Positions 53,776-61,995 of a stretch of DNA of 64,000 bases are shown piece after piece; the stretch's first letter is position 1, and each line of letters starts with the position of its first letter. Source of the DNA: Sandaracinobacteroides sayramensis (GTDB taxonomy: Bacteria > Pseudomonadota > Alphaproteobacteria > Sphingomonadales > Sphingomonadaceae); the NCBI RefSeq assembly GCF_022014495.1, contig NZ_JAKLSQ010000009.1:118487-182486 (forward strand). Direction: 5' to 3'. A program made the translations under genes and the position numbers. The notes under the pieces were generated by a model. The model did not search any database, was not told the origin of the DNA, and saw only the letters and a list, made by a program, of their open reading frames with translations.

Positions 53776-54627
53776 CTATTGCTCCTGATAGCGGCCTGGA
53801 GCACTGCGGGCCGTGATGGCAGGCTGCTGGCCTTGTATGCCGCAGCCTGTCCAGGCGATCACGTCGCCGGCAGCCGCCATCGCCTGTGCGGGTGGCAGGG
53901 ATGCATCCCATAACCGCGCCTGTATGCGCCGGCCGTTGATGCCATCGGCTTCGTTCGATGCCAGAAAGGCCATCGGCGGCCCCATGATCTCCGGCGCCAA
54001 CACGGCCTCGCGCGGGATGCCCATCTCGTCCGTCATCCGCGATCCGCACCCACCGCCCGGCACCAGTATATTGGCCGTAACCCCCGTGCCGATCAGATCA
54101 TTCGCCATGATCGCCGTCTCTGCTTCCAGCCCCGATTTCGAGGCGCCGTACAGCGATGTGCGCAGCATCGTATCCAGGCTGGTGCTATTGGCGACGATCC
54201 GCCCCCAGCCGCGTTCCACCATCTGTTTCGCCAACCGGATGGCCAGTAGCATCGGCGCCACCGTGTTCACCGCCAGATAGCGTTCGATCACCGTGCGATC
54301 GGATCGCCAGAAACGATAGGGGTTGGTGAGGTAATCCGGCGAAACCTCGTTGATGCCCATGCCGGCGTTGTTCACCAGCACATCGACCTGCCCGAAGCAT
54401 TGCAGGGCCGCGTCCGCCAGTTCCTCCGCCCCGCCAGCGGGTGCCAGATCGGCGACGATGTAACGCACGTCGCCGGCGCCCAGCTCGCGGCATTCCTCTA
54501 CAGTTTTGATCAGCGTGTCCTCGCTGCGGGAAGACAGGATCAGCCGGTGCCCCTCCTTTGCCAGCGCATGTGCCATGATCCGGCCAAGCCCTCGACCGCC
54601 ACCCGTCAGCAGCACGACACGTCCCAT
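53776..54627 (-). CDS. SDR-family dehydrogenase
   Basis: The 283-residue SDR has LLTGGGRGLGRIMAHALAKE, NNAGMGI and the active-site YGASKSG. A C-terminal extension of about 30 residues beyond the usual SDR core ends in a Gln-rich tail. It forms a two-gene operon with the enoyl-CoA hydratase, a hydratase-dehydrogenase pair typical of beta-oxidation. AGGAGGAACGCCG precedes ATG 54627. Confidence 0.87.
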   Translation of the reverse strand: MGRVVLLTGGGRGLGRIMAHALAKEGHRLILSSRSEDTLIKTVEECRELGAGDVRYIVADLAPAGGAEELADAALQCFGQVDVLVNNAGMGINEVSPDYLTNPYRFWRSDRTVIERYLAVNTVAPMLLAIRLAKQMVERGWGRIVANSTSLDTMLRTSLYGASKSGLEAETAIMANDLIGTGVTANILVPGGGCGSRMTDEMGIPREAVLAPEIMGPPMAFLASNEADGINGRRIQARLWDASLPPAQAMAAAGDVIAWTGCGIQGQQPAITARSAPGRYQEQ

Positions 54628-55132
54628 CGGCGTTCCTCCTGTCAGATCATGGCATCATGTTCGCCAGCATGATGGAGCGAGATGTCACAGCCGATGGGCG
54701 AACAAGAGAAGTTGAAGCAGCGGAAAAGATCATGCCGGCCCGAGCGTGGATGGCGGGTGATGCGCGCCACTCCATGAGCGCGGCAAGGGCAGGATCATCC
54801 AACAGCCCATTGCCCGGCGCGAAGCCGCTGCGTTGGACGTTCACCGGCAACGCCTTTGCGGCGGCTTGTGCATAGCCCGCACTATATGGCGACAATCAGA
54901 CATTTAACCTCCCGAAGAAGCCGGCAGGTCTGGGCGCCTTCAGGGTGCCTCTCGCAAAGCCGGCCGCTTATTCATGGGGATGATTATATATACACATATT
55001 ATTTGCAAGCGTTCTATTTGCCCAGATTTTCCACGCCGCTGGAAAGAGCGTGCGTGCATCAATAGCAAGGTCGCCGGAAAGCTGGACCCCGGGTCAAGCC
55101 CGGGGGGACGAAGGGGGATATGGGTCCCCGAC
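54628..55132. other. Intergenic region upstream of the SDR and downstream of MarR
   Basis: About 500 bp with no recognisable gene. It includes CATCATG (54653-54659) and CATGATG (54668-54674) around TTCGCCAG, a possible operator just upstream of the SDR start. An 82-codon reading frame on the minus strand (54647-54895) has no family resemblance and is not called as a gene. The region ends with a GC-rich palindrome (55082-55110). Confidence 0.5.
55082..55110. repeat. Intergenic palindromic repeat of the REP-like type
   Basis: CCCCGGG, loop TCAAG, CCCGGGG within CTGGA...GGACG. The same GACCCCGGGTCAAGCCCGGG hairpin is frequent between genes in alphaproteobacteria. Here it lies 23 bp past the end of the MarR gene and could also stop its transcription. 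Confidence 0.65.
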
Positions 55133-55618
55133 CTAGGCGCCGTTACCGTTCCGGCGCATGTGCGCGTCCATTTCGATCAGGCGCCTTTTCATGCGGTACA
55201 TGATGTCTTCGGCGGCTCGAATCTCGGCCTCGCTGATGTCGCACAGCGTTTCGCGGTTCAGGTCGGCGCCACGTTCCTGCATCAGTTCCAGCACTTCCTC
55301 GCCCTTGCGCGTCATCGCGATTCGCTTGGCGCGGCGATCGGAAGGATCGGCCTTTCGCTCGATATATCCGCCAGCTTCGAGCCGATCGAGCAGGCCGCCC
55401 AGCGCCACCTTGCCGATGTCAAGGACGCTTGCCAGTTCCGTCTGCACCATTTCGTGGCTGGTGTGGCGGGAAAGATTGCTGAGCACCCACCATTGCGACC
55501 GCGTGATCCCGAGCGGCTTCAGGGATTTGTCGATTACAGTGCGCCGCAATCGGGAAACATCATGGATCAGGAAGCCTAGCCGAAACTGATTTGCATTCGT
55601 AGCGCCACTGTCGTCCAT
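55133..55618 (-). CDS. MarR-family transcriptional regulator (second copy)
   Basis: The winged-helix protein shares FRLGFLIHDVSRLRRTV, TRSQWWVLSNLSR, VLDIGKVALGGLLDRLEAGG and DRRAKRIAMT with the MarR at 17133-17636. The start chosen (161 residues) matches that copy; the frame is open to 55696 but the extension would overlap the operator-like repeat. It diverges from the lipocalin/kinase operon, so it probably controls it and itself. Confidence 0.88.
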   Translation of the reverse strand: MDDSGATNANQFRLGFLIHDVSRLRRTVIDKSLKPLGITRSQWWVLSNLSRHTSHEMVQTELASVLDIGKVALGGLLDRLEAGGYIERKADPSDRRAKRIAMTRKGEEVLELMQERGADLNRETLCDISEAEIRAAEDIMYRMKRRLIEMDAHMRRNGNGA

Positions 55619-55697
55619 GCCGTGCAATCCATATGTTGGTCCTCTGCGATGGAACTCGTCCGCCCGACTGTCAAGATAATTGAGCACATGCAACATA

Positions 55698-55724
55698 TTC
55701 GTATGCGAACCATATGCATACGAA
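55698..55724. promoter_or_regulatory. Perfect inverted repeat between MarR and the kinase operon
   Basis: TTCGTATGC (55698-55706), nine-base spacer, GCATACGAA (55716-55724). It includes CGTATGCGAAC (55700-55710), identical to 28203-28213 in the oxygenase promoter. A TTGACC that could serve as a rightward -35 follows at 55731. It is the best candidate operator in the window. Confidence 0.65.
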
Positions 55725-55782
55725 CTTCTATTGACCTCCCCTCATATGGCCCATATGCCTTGTGCCAAAGAGGGAGAAGAAC

Positions 55783-56916
55783 GTGCTCACGCCACTCGAC
55801 GAGACGCTGCACCACCAGGCGCCGCTGACGTTCGATCACGTCCACACCACAGACCATCGCTTTTACGACCGGCAGTTGATGGGCGGGTTCCGTGCGGATG
55901 GAGAGATCGCCTTTCTGGCCGGAATCACCATGTTCAAGAATATGAACGTGCTGGAAGGTTTTGCGATGGTGCAGGCGAAATCTTCGCGCCAGTACAATGT
56001 GCGGATGACCCGCCAGCTACGGCCGATGCCCGACAGCGACGCCCGCATCGGCCCGCTTTCACTGACCATCGCTGAAGCCTTCCATGATCTGAGCTATATA
56101 CTGGCGGCGGGCGATTATCCGATATCGTTCGAGATGAACTTCCGGGCCGCGGCCCCGCCGCGGCTGGAACATCCGCATGTGTCGCGCGGAGACGGGCGCC
56201 TGCACACCAACTATCTGCGCTATAATCAGCTTGGACGGATCAGCGGGCATATCGTCGCCGACACCGACTGCTATGAAGCGCAGGACTGGTTCGGCTGGCG
56301 CGACCATAGCTGGGGCGTGCGGCCCGGGGTGGGCGGGTTCGAGCCGATGACGGGAACGGCCGGCGGCGGCGGCGTCGCCTCCGCTTCGCGCACGGGAGGC
56401 AAGGGGCTGTTCCTGGTGCACGCCGGCTTTCAGGTGGGCGGCGCCAGCGGGGCCGTGCAACTGATCGAGGATGGCGAGGGCAAGCGCATCTACACCGAAG
56501 GCGAGGTGCGTGACGGCGCGGGCGATCCTGTCGAGGTGACGGGCATCGACCATGACGTGAAGTTCAAGCCCGGCACGCGCGTGTTCGACAGGATACGGCT
56601 GGATTTGGCGCTGGCCAACGGACACTCCGTGCCGCTGGAGGCGCAGGCGGTGGGCCGGCCATGGGTCTATCGCGGCGGCGGCTTCGATGGCGGCTTCAAC
56701 GACGGTCAGGGACAAGGCGTGTGGCGCTCGCGCGATCTAGCTTTCGAGATCGACAGCTATGACATTTCCGACCCGGAAAAGGTGGTGATGCCCGATGGCA
56801 GCATCGCCACGCCCCGGCATCGCGAGCAGTTGGCAGTATGCGCAATCAACGGCGAAACCGGAAGCGCCTATATGCCGATGTTCGTGATCGGCCCGCAGCC
56901 GCGCTTTGGATTCTGA
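55783..56916 (+). CDS. Lipocalin-like (CrtC/AttH-type) protein, second copy
   Basis: This 377-residue protein, likely soluble, shares the RDHSWGVR motif with the protein at 30271-31509 (RDRSWGIY) and similar lengths and beta-rich pattern, but little else is identical. GTG 55783 follows AGGGAGAAG and is preferred over GTG 55762. It leads the operon with the two kinase-like proteins. A binding or hydratase role on a hydrophobic intermediate is inferred only from the family resemblance. Confidence 0.55.
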   Translation: MLTPLDETLHHQAPLTFDHVHTTDHRFYDRQLMGGFRADGEIAFLAGITMFKNMNVLEGFAMVQAKSSRQYNVRMTRQLRPMPDSDARIGPLSLTIAEAFHDLSYILAAGDYPISFEMNFRAAAPPRLEHPHVSRGDGRLHTNYLRYNQLGRISGHIVADTDCYEAQDWFGWRDHSWGVRPGVGGFEPMTGTAGGGGVASASRTGGKGLFLVHAGFQVGGASGAVQLIEDGEGKRIYTEGEVRDGAGDPVEVTGIDHDVKFKPGTRVFDRIRLDLALANGHSVPLEAQAVGRPWVYRGGGFDGGFNDGQGQGVWRSRDLAFEIDSYDISDPEKVVMPDGSIATPRHREQLAVCAINGETGSAYMPMFVIGPQPRFGF

Positions 56917-56926
56917 AGAGGTGGCG

Positions 56927-57979
56927 ATGATCGATACAGCCTCGCTGAACAGCTATTTCCGCCAGCACATGGGGGGCGATGTGCGCGTCATCCGCTACAA
57001 GCGCACTTTCCCCGGCATCAGCCGCGAGACGTTCCTGGTATGGACGGAGGAGAGCGGCGCAGAGGGCGGCTATGTGTTCCGCACCGATGCGCTGGGCGGG
57101 CCGATCTGCCCGGTGCCGTTGGAATATGAGTATCGCATCATCAAGGGCCTGCATGCGACCGTCGTGCCGGTGGCCGAACCGCTGTGGTTCGAGGCTGCGC
57201 CGGCGATCACCGATGGACGGCCGGTGATGGTACGCCGCATGGTGGACGGCAGCAACGACCTTCCCGGCCTGTACGACGAAGGCGCCGAAGCCGCCGCCCG
57301 GCGGCAGCGCATCGCCTTCGAACATGCGGAAAAGCTGGCGGCGCTGCACACGCTGGATCTGGATGCGACGGGCTTTTCCGCCTTCGTCGACATGCCGGCA
57401 TCGGCGGCCGATTGCGCGCGCGCCGATTTCGACCGCTGGATGCGGATCTTCCACGAAGTCCGCACCGACCCCTTCCCGCTTCTCACCGAGGCGGCCTTCT
57501 GGCTGCGGGAGCACCTGCCCACGACCGCGCCGCGCATTTCGCTCTGCAAGGGCAACAACGGCATGGGGGAAGAAATCTGGAAGGAGGATCGCATCGTCGC
57601 CCTTTCCGACTGGGAACTGGCCTTCGCGGGCGACCCGGCGCAGGACTGGGCGCTTTCGCAGGGCATGCTGACATTGGGTGACGCCGAACAGACGCTGCGC
57701 CATTACGAAAACGCCGCCGGCTTCACCATCGATCGTTCCAGCCTGGATTTCTATCGCGTGTGGGAGGTCTGGAAGGCGGTGCCGACACTGAACAACGGCT
57801 TGCGCCCTTTCCTTTCGGGCGAGAATCCGCGTGTCCCGCGCCTGAACCTGGGCTTTGGCCGGGTGAAGCTTTTCGAGCAGTTGCTGGGCATGATGATCGG
57901 CAAGCCGATCGACGAGGCGGCCCGCATCGTCGCCGAATGGCGGAAAAGCCCGTACCGCCCGGAAAACGCCGCCAACTGA
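56927..57979 (+). CDS. APH-fold kinase-like protein with altered catalytic loop
   Basis: The 350-residue protein has the aminoglycoside-phosphotransferase fold layout and a conserved SDWELAFAGDP (metal-binding DWE). Where active members have HGDxxxxN, it reads CKGNNGMGEE: Lys208, Asn210 and Glu215 replace the His, catalytic Asp and Asn. It may be a pseudokinase, a partner for the next kinase, or an enzyme with altered chemistry. ATG 56927 follows GAGG. The gene starts 10 bp after the lipocalin-like gene and 13 bp before the next one. Confidence 0.8.
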   Translation: MIDTASLNSYFRQHMGGDVRVIRYKRTFPGISRETFLVWTEESGAEGGYVFRTDALGGPICPVPLEYEYRIIKGLHATVVPVAEPLWFEAAPAITDGRPVMVRRMVDGSNDLPGLYDEGAEAAARRQRIAFEHAEKLAALHTLDLDATGFSAFVDMPASAADCARADFDRWMRIFHEVRTDPFPLLTEAAFWLREHLPTTAPRISLCKGNNGMGEEIWKEDRIVALSDWELAFAGDPAQDWALSQGMLTLGDAEQTLRHYENAAGFTIDRSSLDFYRVWEVWKAVPTLNNGLRPFLSGENPRVPRLNLGFGRVKLFEQLLGMMIGKPIDEAARIVAEWRKSPYRPENAAN

Positions 57980-57992
57980 GGGAGAGCAGGCG

Positions 57993-58466
57993 ATGATGCC
58001 GACAAGCCAGCAGATGCTCGCCGCCATGCAATTGGCGCTGAAGGAACATGTGACGCCGCTGGTAGACGACCAGTGGGCGCAAAGCGCGCTGCGCAGCGTG
58101 GACGTGATCCTGAATCATTTGCAGGTGCGCGTGGCAGAAGAAGGGCCGATGCTGCACGCCGACACGAGCGAGTTGCTGGAACTGCTGCGTGCCGCCGGCA
58201 CCCGCGCGGGCTATGCAGACGCGGCACTCCACGATTTTCTGGCGGAAGCGCCGGCCACACTGGCCGGCTATGCGCGGGTGGATGCGCTACAGGCGCTCAA
58301 CCATCGCGGGCGGGAGATCGTGGACAGGCTGCTGCTGCACTGCGACGCCCAGCGCGCGGATGCCGGGGTGGCTGGGCTGCATGCCGATCTGCGCGCCTAT
58401 CTGCTGCGCCATGCCGATCGTGAAAGCGGCTTTTTCTTCCCCACCTATGTGGGGAGGCCGGTATGA
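57993..58466 (+). CDS. Small helical protein (DUF6285/LvaB-like pattern)
   Basis: This 157-residue protein is predicted all-helical. The opening LALKEHVTPLVDDQWAQSAL, then RSVDVILNHLQVRV, resembles the N-terminus of the kinase encoded next to it (LRADVTPQLPPGHARLRCEL). In the Pseudomonas levulinate pathway a small protein (LvaB) is needed for the hydroxyacyl-CoA kinase LvaA; this looks like its counterpart, but no homology search was possible. It overlaps the following kinase gene by four bases. Confidence 0.6.
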   Translation: MMPTSQQMLAAMQLALKEHVTPLVDDQWAQSALRSVDVILNHLQVRVAEEGPMLHADTSELLELLRAAGTRAGYADAALHDFLAEAPATLAGYARVDALQALNHRGREIVDRLLLHCDAQRADAGVAGLHADLRAYLLRHADRESGFFFPTYVGRPV

Positions 58467-59686
58467 ATGACCCGCTGCTGGCGGAAAAGCTGCGCAGCAT
58501 ATTGGCCGCGCTGCGCGCCGACGTAACGCCGCAGCTGCCGCCCGGCCACGCCCGCCTGCGCTGCGAACTGGCAGAAATGCTGCTGGCCCGCATGTCGGTA
58601 GAGGCGGACGCGCCATCCGGCCCGCCGGAGGGGGTGTTGGCCGAGCGGGACTGGCGGCAGGCGCATGAGGAAAGGATCTCCGCCATCCTGAACGCGCCGC
58701 CAATGTCGGCCGGCACCTCGGGCGAGCTTTCCATCGCGCCGGAAAGCTTCACCCGCTGGTTCGCCGACAAGGAGCCCGGCACGAAGGTGACGAAGGTATC
58801 GACGGTGCCAGGCGGCCGTTCCAAGGGGACGATCCTGCTGGAATGCGCGGACGGCCGGCAGTTGGTGGTTCGCCGCGACTTCTCCGCCGCGGTGATCGGC
58901 ACCTCTGTCGCCGACGAATATCCGGTGATCCGCGCCGTGCACGGAGCCGGCCTGCGGGTGCCGAGGCCGCTCTATCTGGAAAGCGATCCGGCTGCCATCG
59001 GCGGGCGGTTCATCCTGTTCGAGCGGCTGGCGGGATCAGCGAAGGGCAGCCTGTTCGCGACCGACGCCAGCCCCGCCTTCTGCCGGGACTTCGCGGCCGA
59101 GCTGGCGCGCCTGCATCGGCTGGATATCGACGAACTGGGGCTGGCAGACGCCCTGCCCCACGGCCGTGCCGAACATCCTGTACACGCGCATGTGAAAAGC
59201 TATGCCGAGCGCTATCGGCAAGCCGGCCCCCCGGTGCCGCTGATGGATTCGGCCTTCGCCTGGTTGGAAGGCCAGATGCCGCATATCGGCAACGAGCGGC
59301 AACTGGTGCATGGCGATGCCGGCCTGCACAACACGCTGGGCGACGGTGATCGGCTGACCGGCCTGCTGGACTGGGAACTCGCCCATGCCGGAGACCCTGC
59401 CGAAGACCTCGCCTATTGCCGCTTCCTCGTTTCCCGCGTGTTGCCGTGGGACGAATTCATGCAGGCTTATCACCAAGCCGGCGGCCCGCCCGTCAGCGCC
59501 CGCCGCATGGCCTTCTTCACCGTGTGGCGCACGCTGCTGCTTTCGGTGCTTACCCGCTTTGCGCGCAACAGCTATGACAGTGCGACCGACCGCGATCTTC
59601 GCGTGGCGGCCATCGGGCACAATACCTTCCCGCGCCAGTTGCGCGACCTCGCCAGCGATCTGGCCGCAGCGATGGAGGTTGCATGA
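58463..59686 (+). CDS. APH-fold kinase with canonical active site
   Basis: The 407-residue protein has His283, Asp285 and Asn290 in HGDAGLHN and the metal-binding GLLDWELAHAGDP, the complete aminoglycoside-phosphotransferase active site. ACAD10/11-type and Lva kinases of this fold phosphorylate hydroxyacyl-CoA. An additional N-terminal helical region of about 85 residues resembles the preceding small protein. It overlaps both neighbours (four bases each) and is followed by enoyl-CoA hydratase and acyl-CoA synthetase genes. Confidence 0.83.
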   Translation: MNDPLLAEKLRSILAALRADVTPQLPPGHARLRCELAEMLLARMSVEADAPSGPPEGVLAERDWRQAHEERISAILNAPPMSAGTSGELSIAPESFTRWFADKEPGTKVTKVSTVPGGRSKGTILLECADGRQLVVRRDFSAAVIGTSVADEYPVIRAVHGAGLRVPRPLYLESDPAAIGGRFILFERLAGSAKGSLFATDASPAFCRDFAAELARLHRLDIDELGLADALPHGRAEHPVHAHVKSYAERYRQAGPPVPLMDSAFAWLEGQMPHIGNERQLVHGDAGLHNTLGDGDRLTGLLDWELAHAGDPAEDLAYCRFLVSRVLPWDEFMQAYHQAGGPPVSARRMAFFTVWRTLLLSVLTRFARNSYDSATDRDLRVAAIGHNTFPRQLRDLASDLAAAMEVA

Positions 59687-60465
59687 CCGACGCCGAACTG
59701 GATTTCACCATCGAAGGGCCGATCGCCCGCGCGACGATCAACCGCCCGCATGCGATGAACGCGATGAAGAACGGCATGTGGGAGCGGCTGGGCGATCATC
59801 TGCGCTCCATCGAATTCAACCATGAGGTGCGGGTGGTGCTGATCACCGGCGCCGGCGACAATTTCTGCGCCGGCGGCGATGTGAAGGAGTTCTCAACGAC
59901 TCTGGGCATGGCCGACAGCGAACGCGCCAACCACTGGATGACCAGCGGCGACAAGGGCAACCAGTTGTTCGCCCTGATCGAGCGCATTCCCCAGCCGGTG
60001 GTAGCCCGCGTGCGCGGCATGGCGGCGGGCGGCGGGCTGGCGATGGTGGCAGCCGCCGATCTCGCCATCGCCTCGGAAAACAGCCGCTTCCTAGCCGCAC
60101 AGATCCGCGTGGGCGTGATCCCCGATTCGGCGCTGAGCTATAATCTGGTGCGCAACATCGGCCCCAAGCGCGCGAAGCAGATCGCCTATCTGGGCGATAT
60201 CTTCGGCCCTGCGGAAGCGCTGGATTTCGGCCTGCTGAACTGGGTGGTGCCGGATGCGGATCTGGACGATCGGACGGAGGCGCTGCTGGCCCGGATCGCT
60301 GCCCTGCCGCAAGAAGCGCTGGGCCGCACGAAGCGGGCGATGAACCTGGCGCACCGGATTTCCGTCACCGATCATCTGGCGCAGGAAACCATCGACATCG
60401 GTGCGGTGGTCGCCCACCCCGATTATGCCGAACGGGTCACGGCCTTCATGACCCGCCGGGGGTAA
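59683..60465 (+). CDS. Enoyl-CoA hydratase/isomerase family protein
   Basis: The 260-residue crotonase-fold protein has ARATINRPHAMNAMKNGMWE, FCAGGDVKEF and VRGMAAGGGLAMVAAADLAI. It has an overlapping ATGA start with the kinase gene. This is the fourth crotonase of the window, and it is placed in the kinase operon between kinase and synthetase. Hydratase or isomerase activity on a downstream unsaturated CoA ester is plausible. Confidence 0.87.
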   Translation: MTDAELDFTIEGPIARATINRPHAMNAMKNGMWERLGDHLRSIEFNHEVRVVLITGAGDNFCAGGDVKEFSTTLGMADSERANHWMTSGDKGNQLFALIERIPQPVVARVRGMAAGGGLAMVAAADLAIASENSRFLAAQIRVGVIPDSALSYNLVRNIGPKRAKQIAYLGDIFGPAEALDFGLLNWVVPDADLDDRTEALLARIAALPQEALGRTKRAMNLAHRISVTDHLAQETIDIGAVVAHPDYAERVTAFMTRRG

Positions 60466-60468
60466 GCC

Positions 60469-61995
60469 ATGGACAGGCTGCGACAGCATCCCCGCCGCTG
60501 GGCGACGGAACAGCCGGAAAGGCCGGCTGTCATCTACCCGTCGCTGGGCGTGACGATCAGTTATGGCGAACTGGACGCACGCGCCAGCCGCTGCGCGCAT
60601 CTGCTGCGCAGCCATGGTCTGCGGCGTGGCGATCATTTCGCCCTGCTGGTGGAGAATGTTCCGGTCTTCCACGAAATCGTCTGGGCTGGCCACAATGCCG
60701 GCGTTTATTACACCGCCATTTCCTGGCGATTTCGCGAGGATGAGATCGCCTTCATACTGGACAATTGCGGCGCAAGACTGCTGTTCCACACGGCGCGGCA
60801 GTCCGAAACCATCGCCCGCCTGAAGCCGCGGTTTCCCGATGTCGCCTTCATCGACGTGACGGATGGCCGTTACGCCAACGCCTTTCCGGCGACCCCCATC
60901 GCCGATGAGAGCCGGGGCTCCGACATGCTGTACAGTTCGGGCTCCACCGGACGGCCCAAGGGGATCAAGCAATTGCTGCCCGACGACGGCATCGATGGCC
61001 TGTCGCGGATGTTTGCCGTTTACGCCCGGCGCTACGGCTGGACGGAAGACATGGTATATCTGATGCCCTGTCCGCTCTATCATTCCGGGCCGATGCGCTT
61101 TGCCATGGCGATGCAGCAACTGGGCGCCACCCTGATCGTGATGGAGGCGTTCGACGCGGAAGCCGCGCTGCTGCTGGTGGAGCGTCATCGCGTCACCCAC
61201 GCCCATTGGGTGCCCACCATGCTGGCCCGGCTGCTGAAGCTGCCTAGCACCATTAAGGCCCGGCACGACCTTTCCTCTCTTCAGGTGATCGTGCATGGCG
61301 CGGCGCCCATCGCGCCCGACATGAAGCGCGCCGCCATCGAGTGGCTCGGCCCCATATTGGAGGAAAGCTATGGTGGCACCGAGGGTAATGGGCTGACCAT
61401 GATCAGTTCCGCCGAGTGGCTGGCGCATCCGGGATCGGTGGGTCGCCCGTTTCTGGGGGCGGTGCACATCCTGGACGACGTAGGGCGCGAGCTGCCCACG
61501 GGCGAGATCGGCAACATCTGGTTTTCGGGCGGCCCGGGTTTTGCCTATCACAATGATGCGGAACGGACCGCGCAGGCGCATGATGCGCACGGCCGCAGCA
61601 CGCTGGGCGACATTGGCCATGTGGACGGAGAAGGCTATCTCTATCTGACGGATCGCCGCAGCAACATGGCGATATCGGGCGGGGTGAACATCTTTCCGCA
61701 AGAGGCGGAAAACCGCATCATTTCGCACCCCGACGTCGCCGATGCCTGTGTGTTCGCGCTGCCCGACGACGACATGGGAGAAGTCCTGCACGCCGTGATC
61801 CAGCCGTTGCCGGGGGCGATGAGCCACGCCGCGCTGGAACGGGCCTTGCACGACTGGTGCCGCGAGGCGCTCGCATCCATCAAATGTCCGCGCAGTTGGG
61901 AGTTCAGGGACAGTCTGCCGCGGCACGATACCGGGAAAATCTATGCCCGCCATCTGAAAGAAGAGTGGCTGGCGAAGAAAGGCAGGAGGGATTGA
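60469..61995 (+). CDS. Acyl-CoA synthetase (AMP-forming ligase)
   Basis: This 508-residue ANL-superfamily enzyme has the ATP-binding P-loop YSSGSTGRPKG near residue 157, SYGGTEG, LTDRRSNMAISGGVNIFPQE and a C-terminal Lys in the TGKIYAR segment. It would activate a carboxylate substrate to its CoA thioester. The gene starts three bases after the hydratase stop and overlaps the MaoC start by one base. It is the only such ligase seen in the window. Confidence 0.93.
   Translation: MDRLRQHPRRWATEQPERPAVIYPSLGVTISYGELDARASRCAHLLRSHGLRRGDHFALLVENVPVFHEIVWAGHNAGVYYTAISWRFREDEIAFILDNCGARLLFHTARQSETIARLKPRFPDVAFIDVTDGRYANAFPATPIADESRGSDMLYSSGSTGRPKGIKQLLPDDGIDGLSRMFAVYARRYGWTEDMVYLMPCPLYHSGPMRFAMAMQQLGATLIVMEAFDAEAALLLVERHRVTHAHWVPTMLARLLKLPSTIKARHDLSSLQVIVHGAAPIAPDMKRAAIEWLGPILEESYGGTEGNGLTMISSAEWLAHPGSVGRPFLGAVHILDDVGRELPTGEIGNIWFSGGPGFAYHNDAERTAQAHDAHGRSTLGDIGHVDGEGYLYLTDRRSNMAISGGVNIFPQEAENRIISHPDVADACVFALPDDDMGEVLHAVIQPLPGAMSHAALERALHDWCREALASIKCPRSWEFRDSLPRHDTGKIYARHLKEEWLAKKGRRD

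Noticed and set aside
54647-54895. 82-codon minus-strand frame in the intergenic gap
   Set aside because: No family resemblance, no ribosome-binding site and it overlaps the SDR promoter region.
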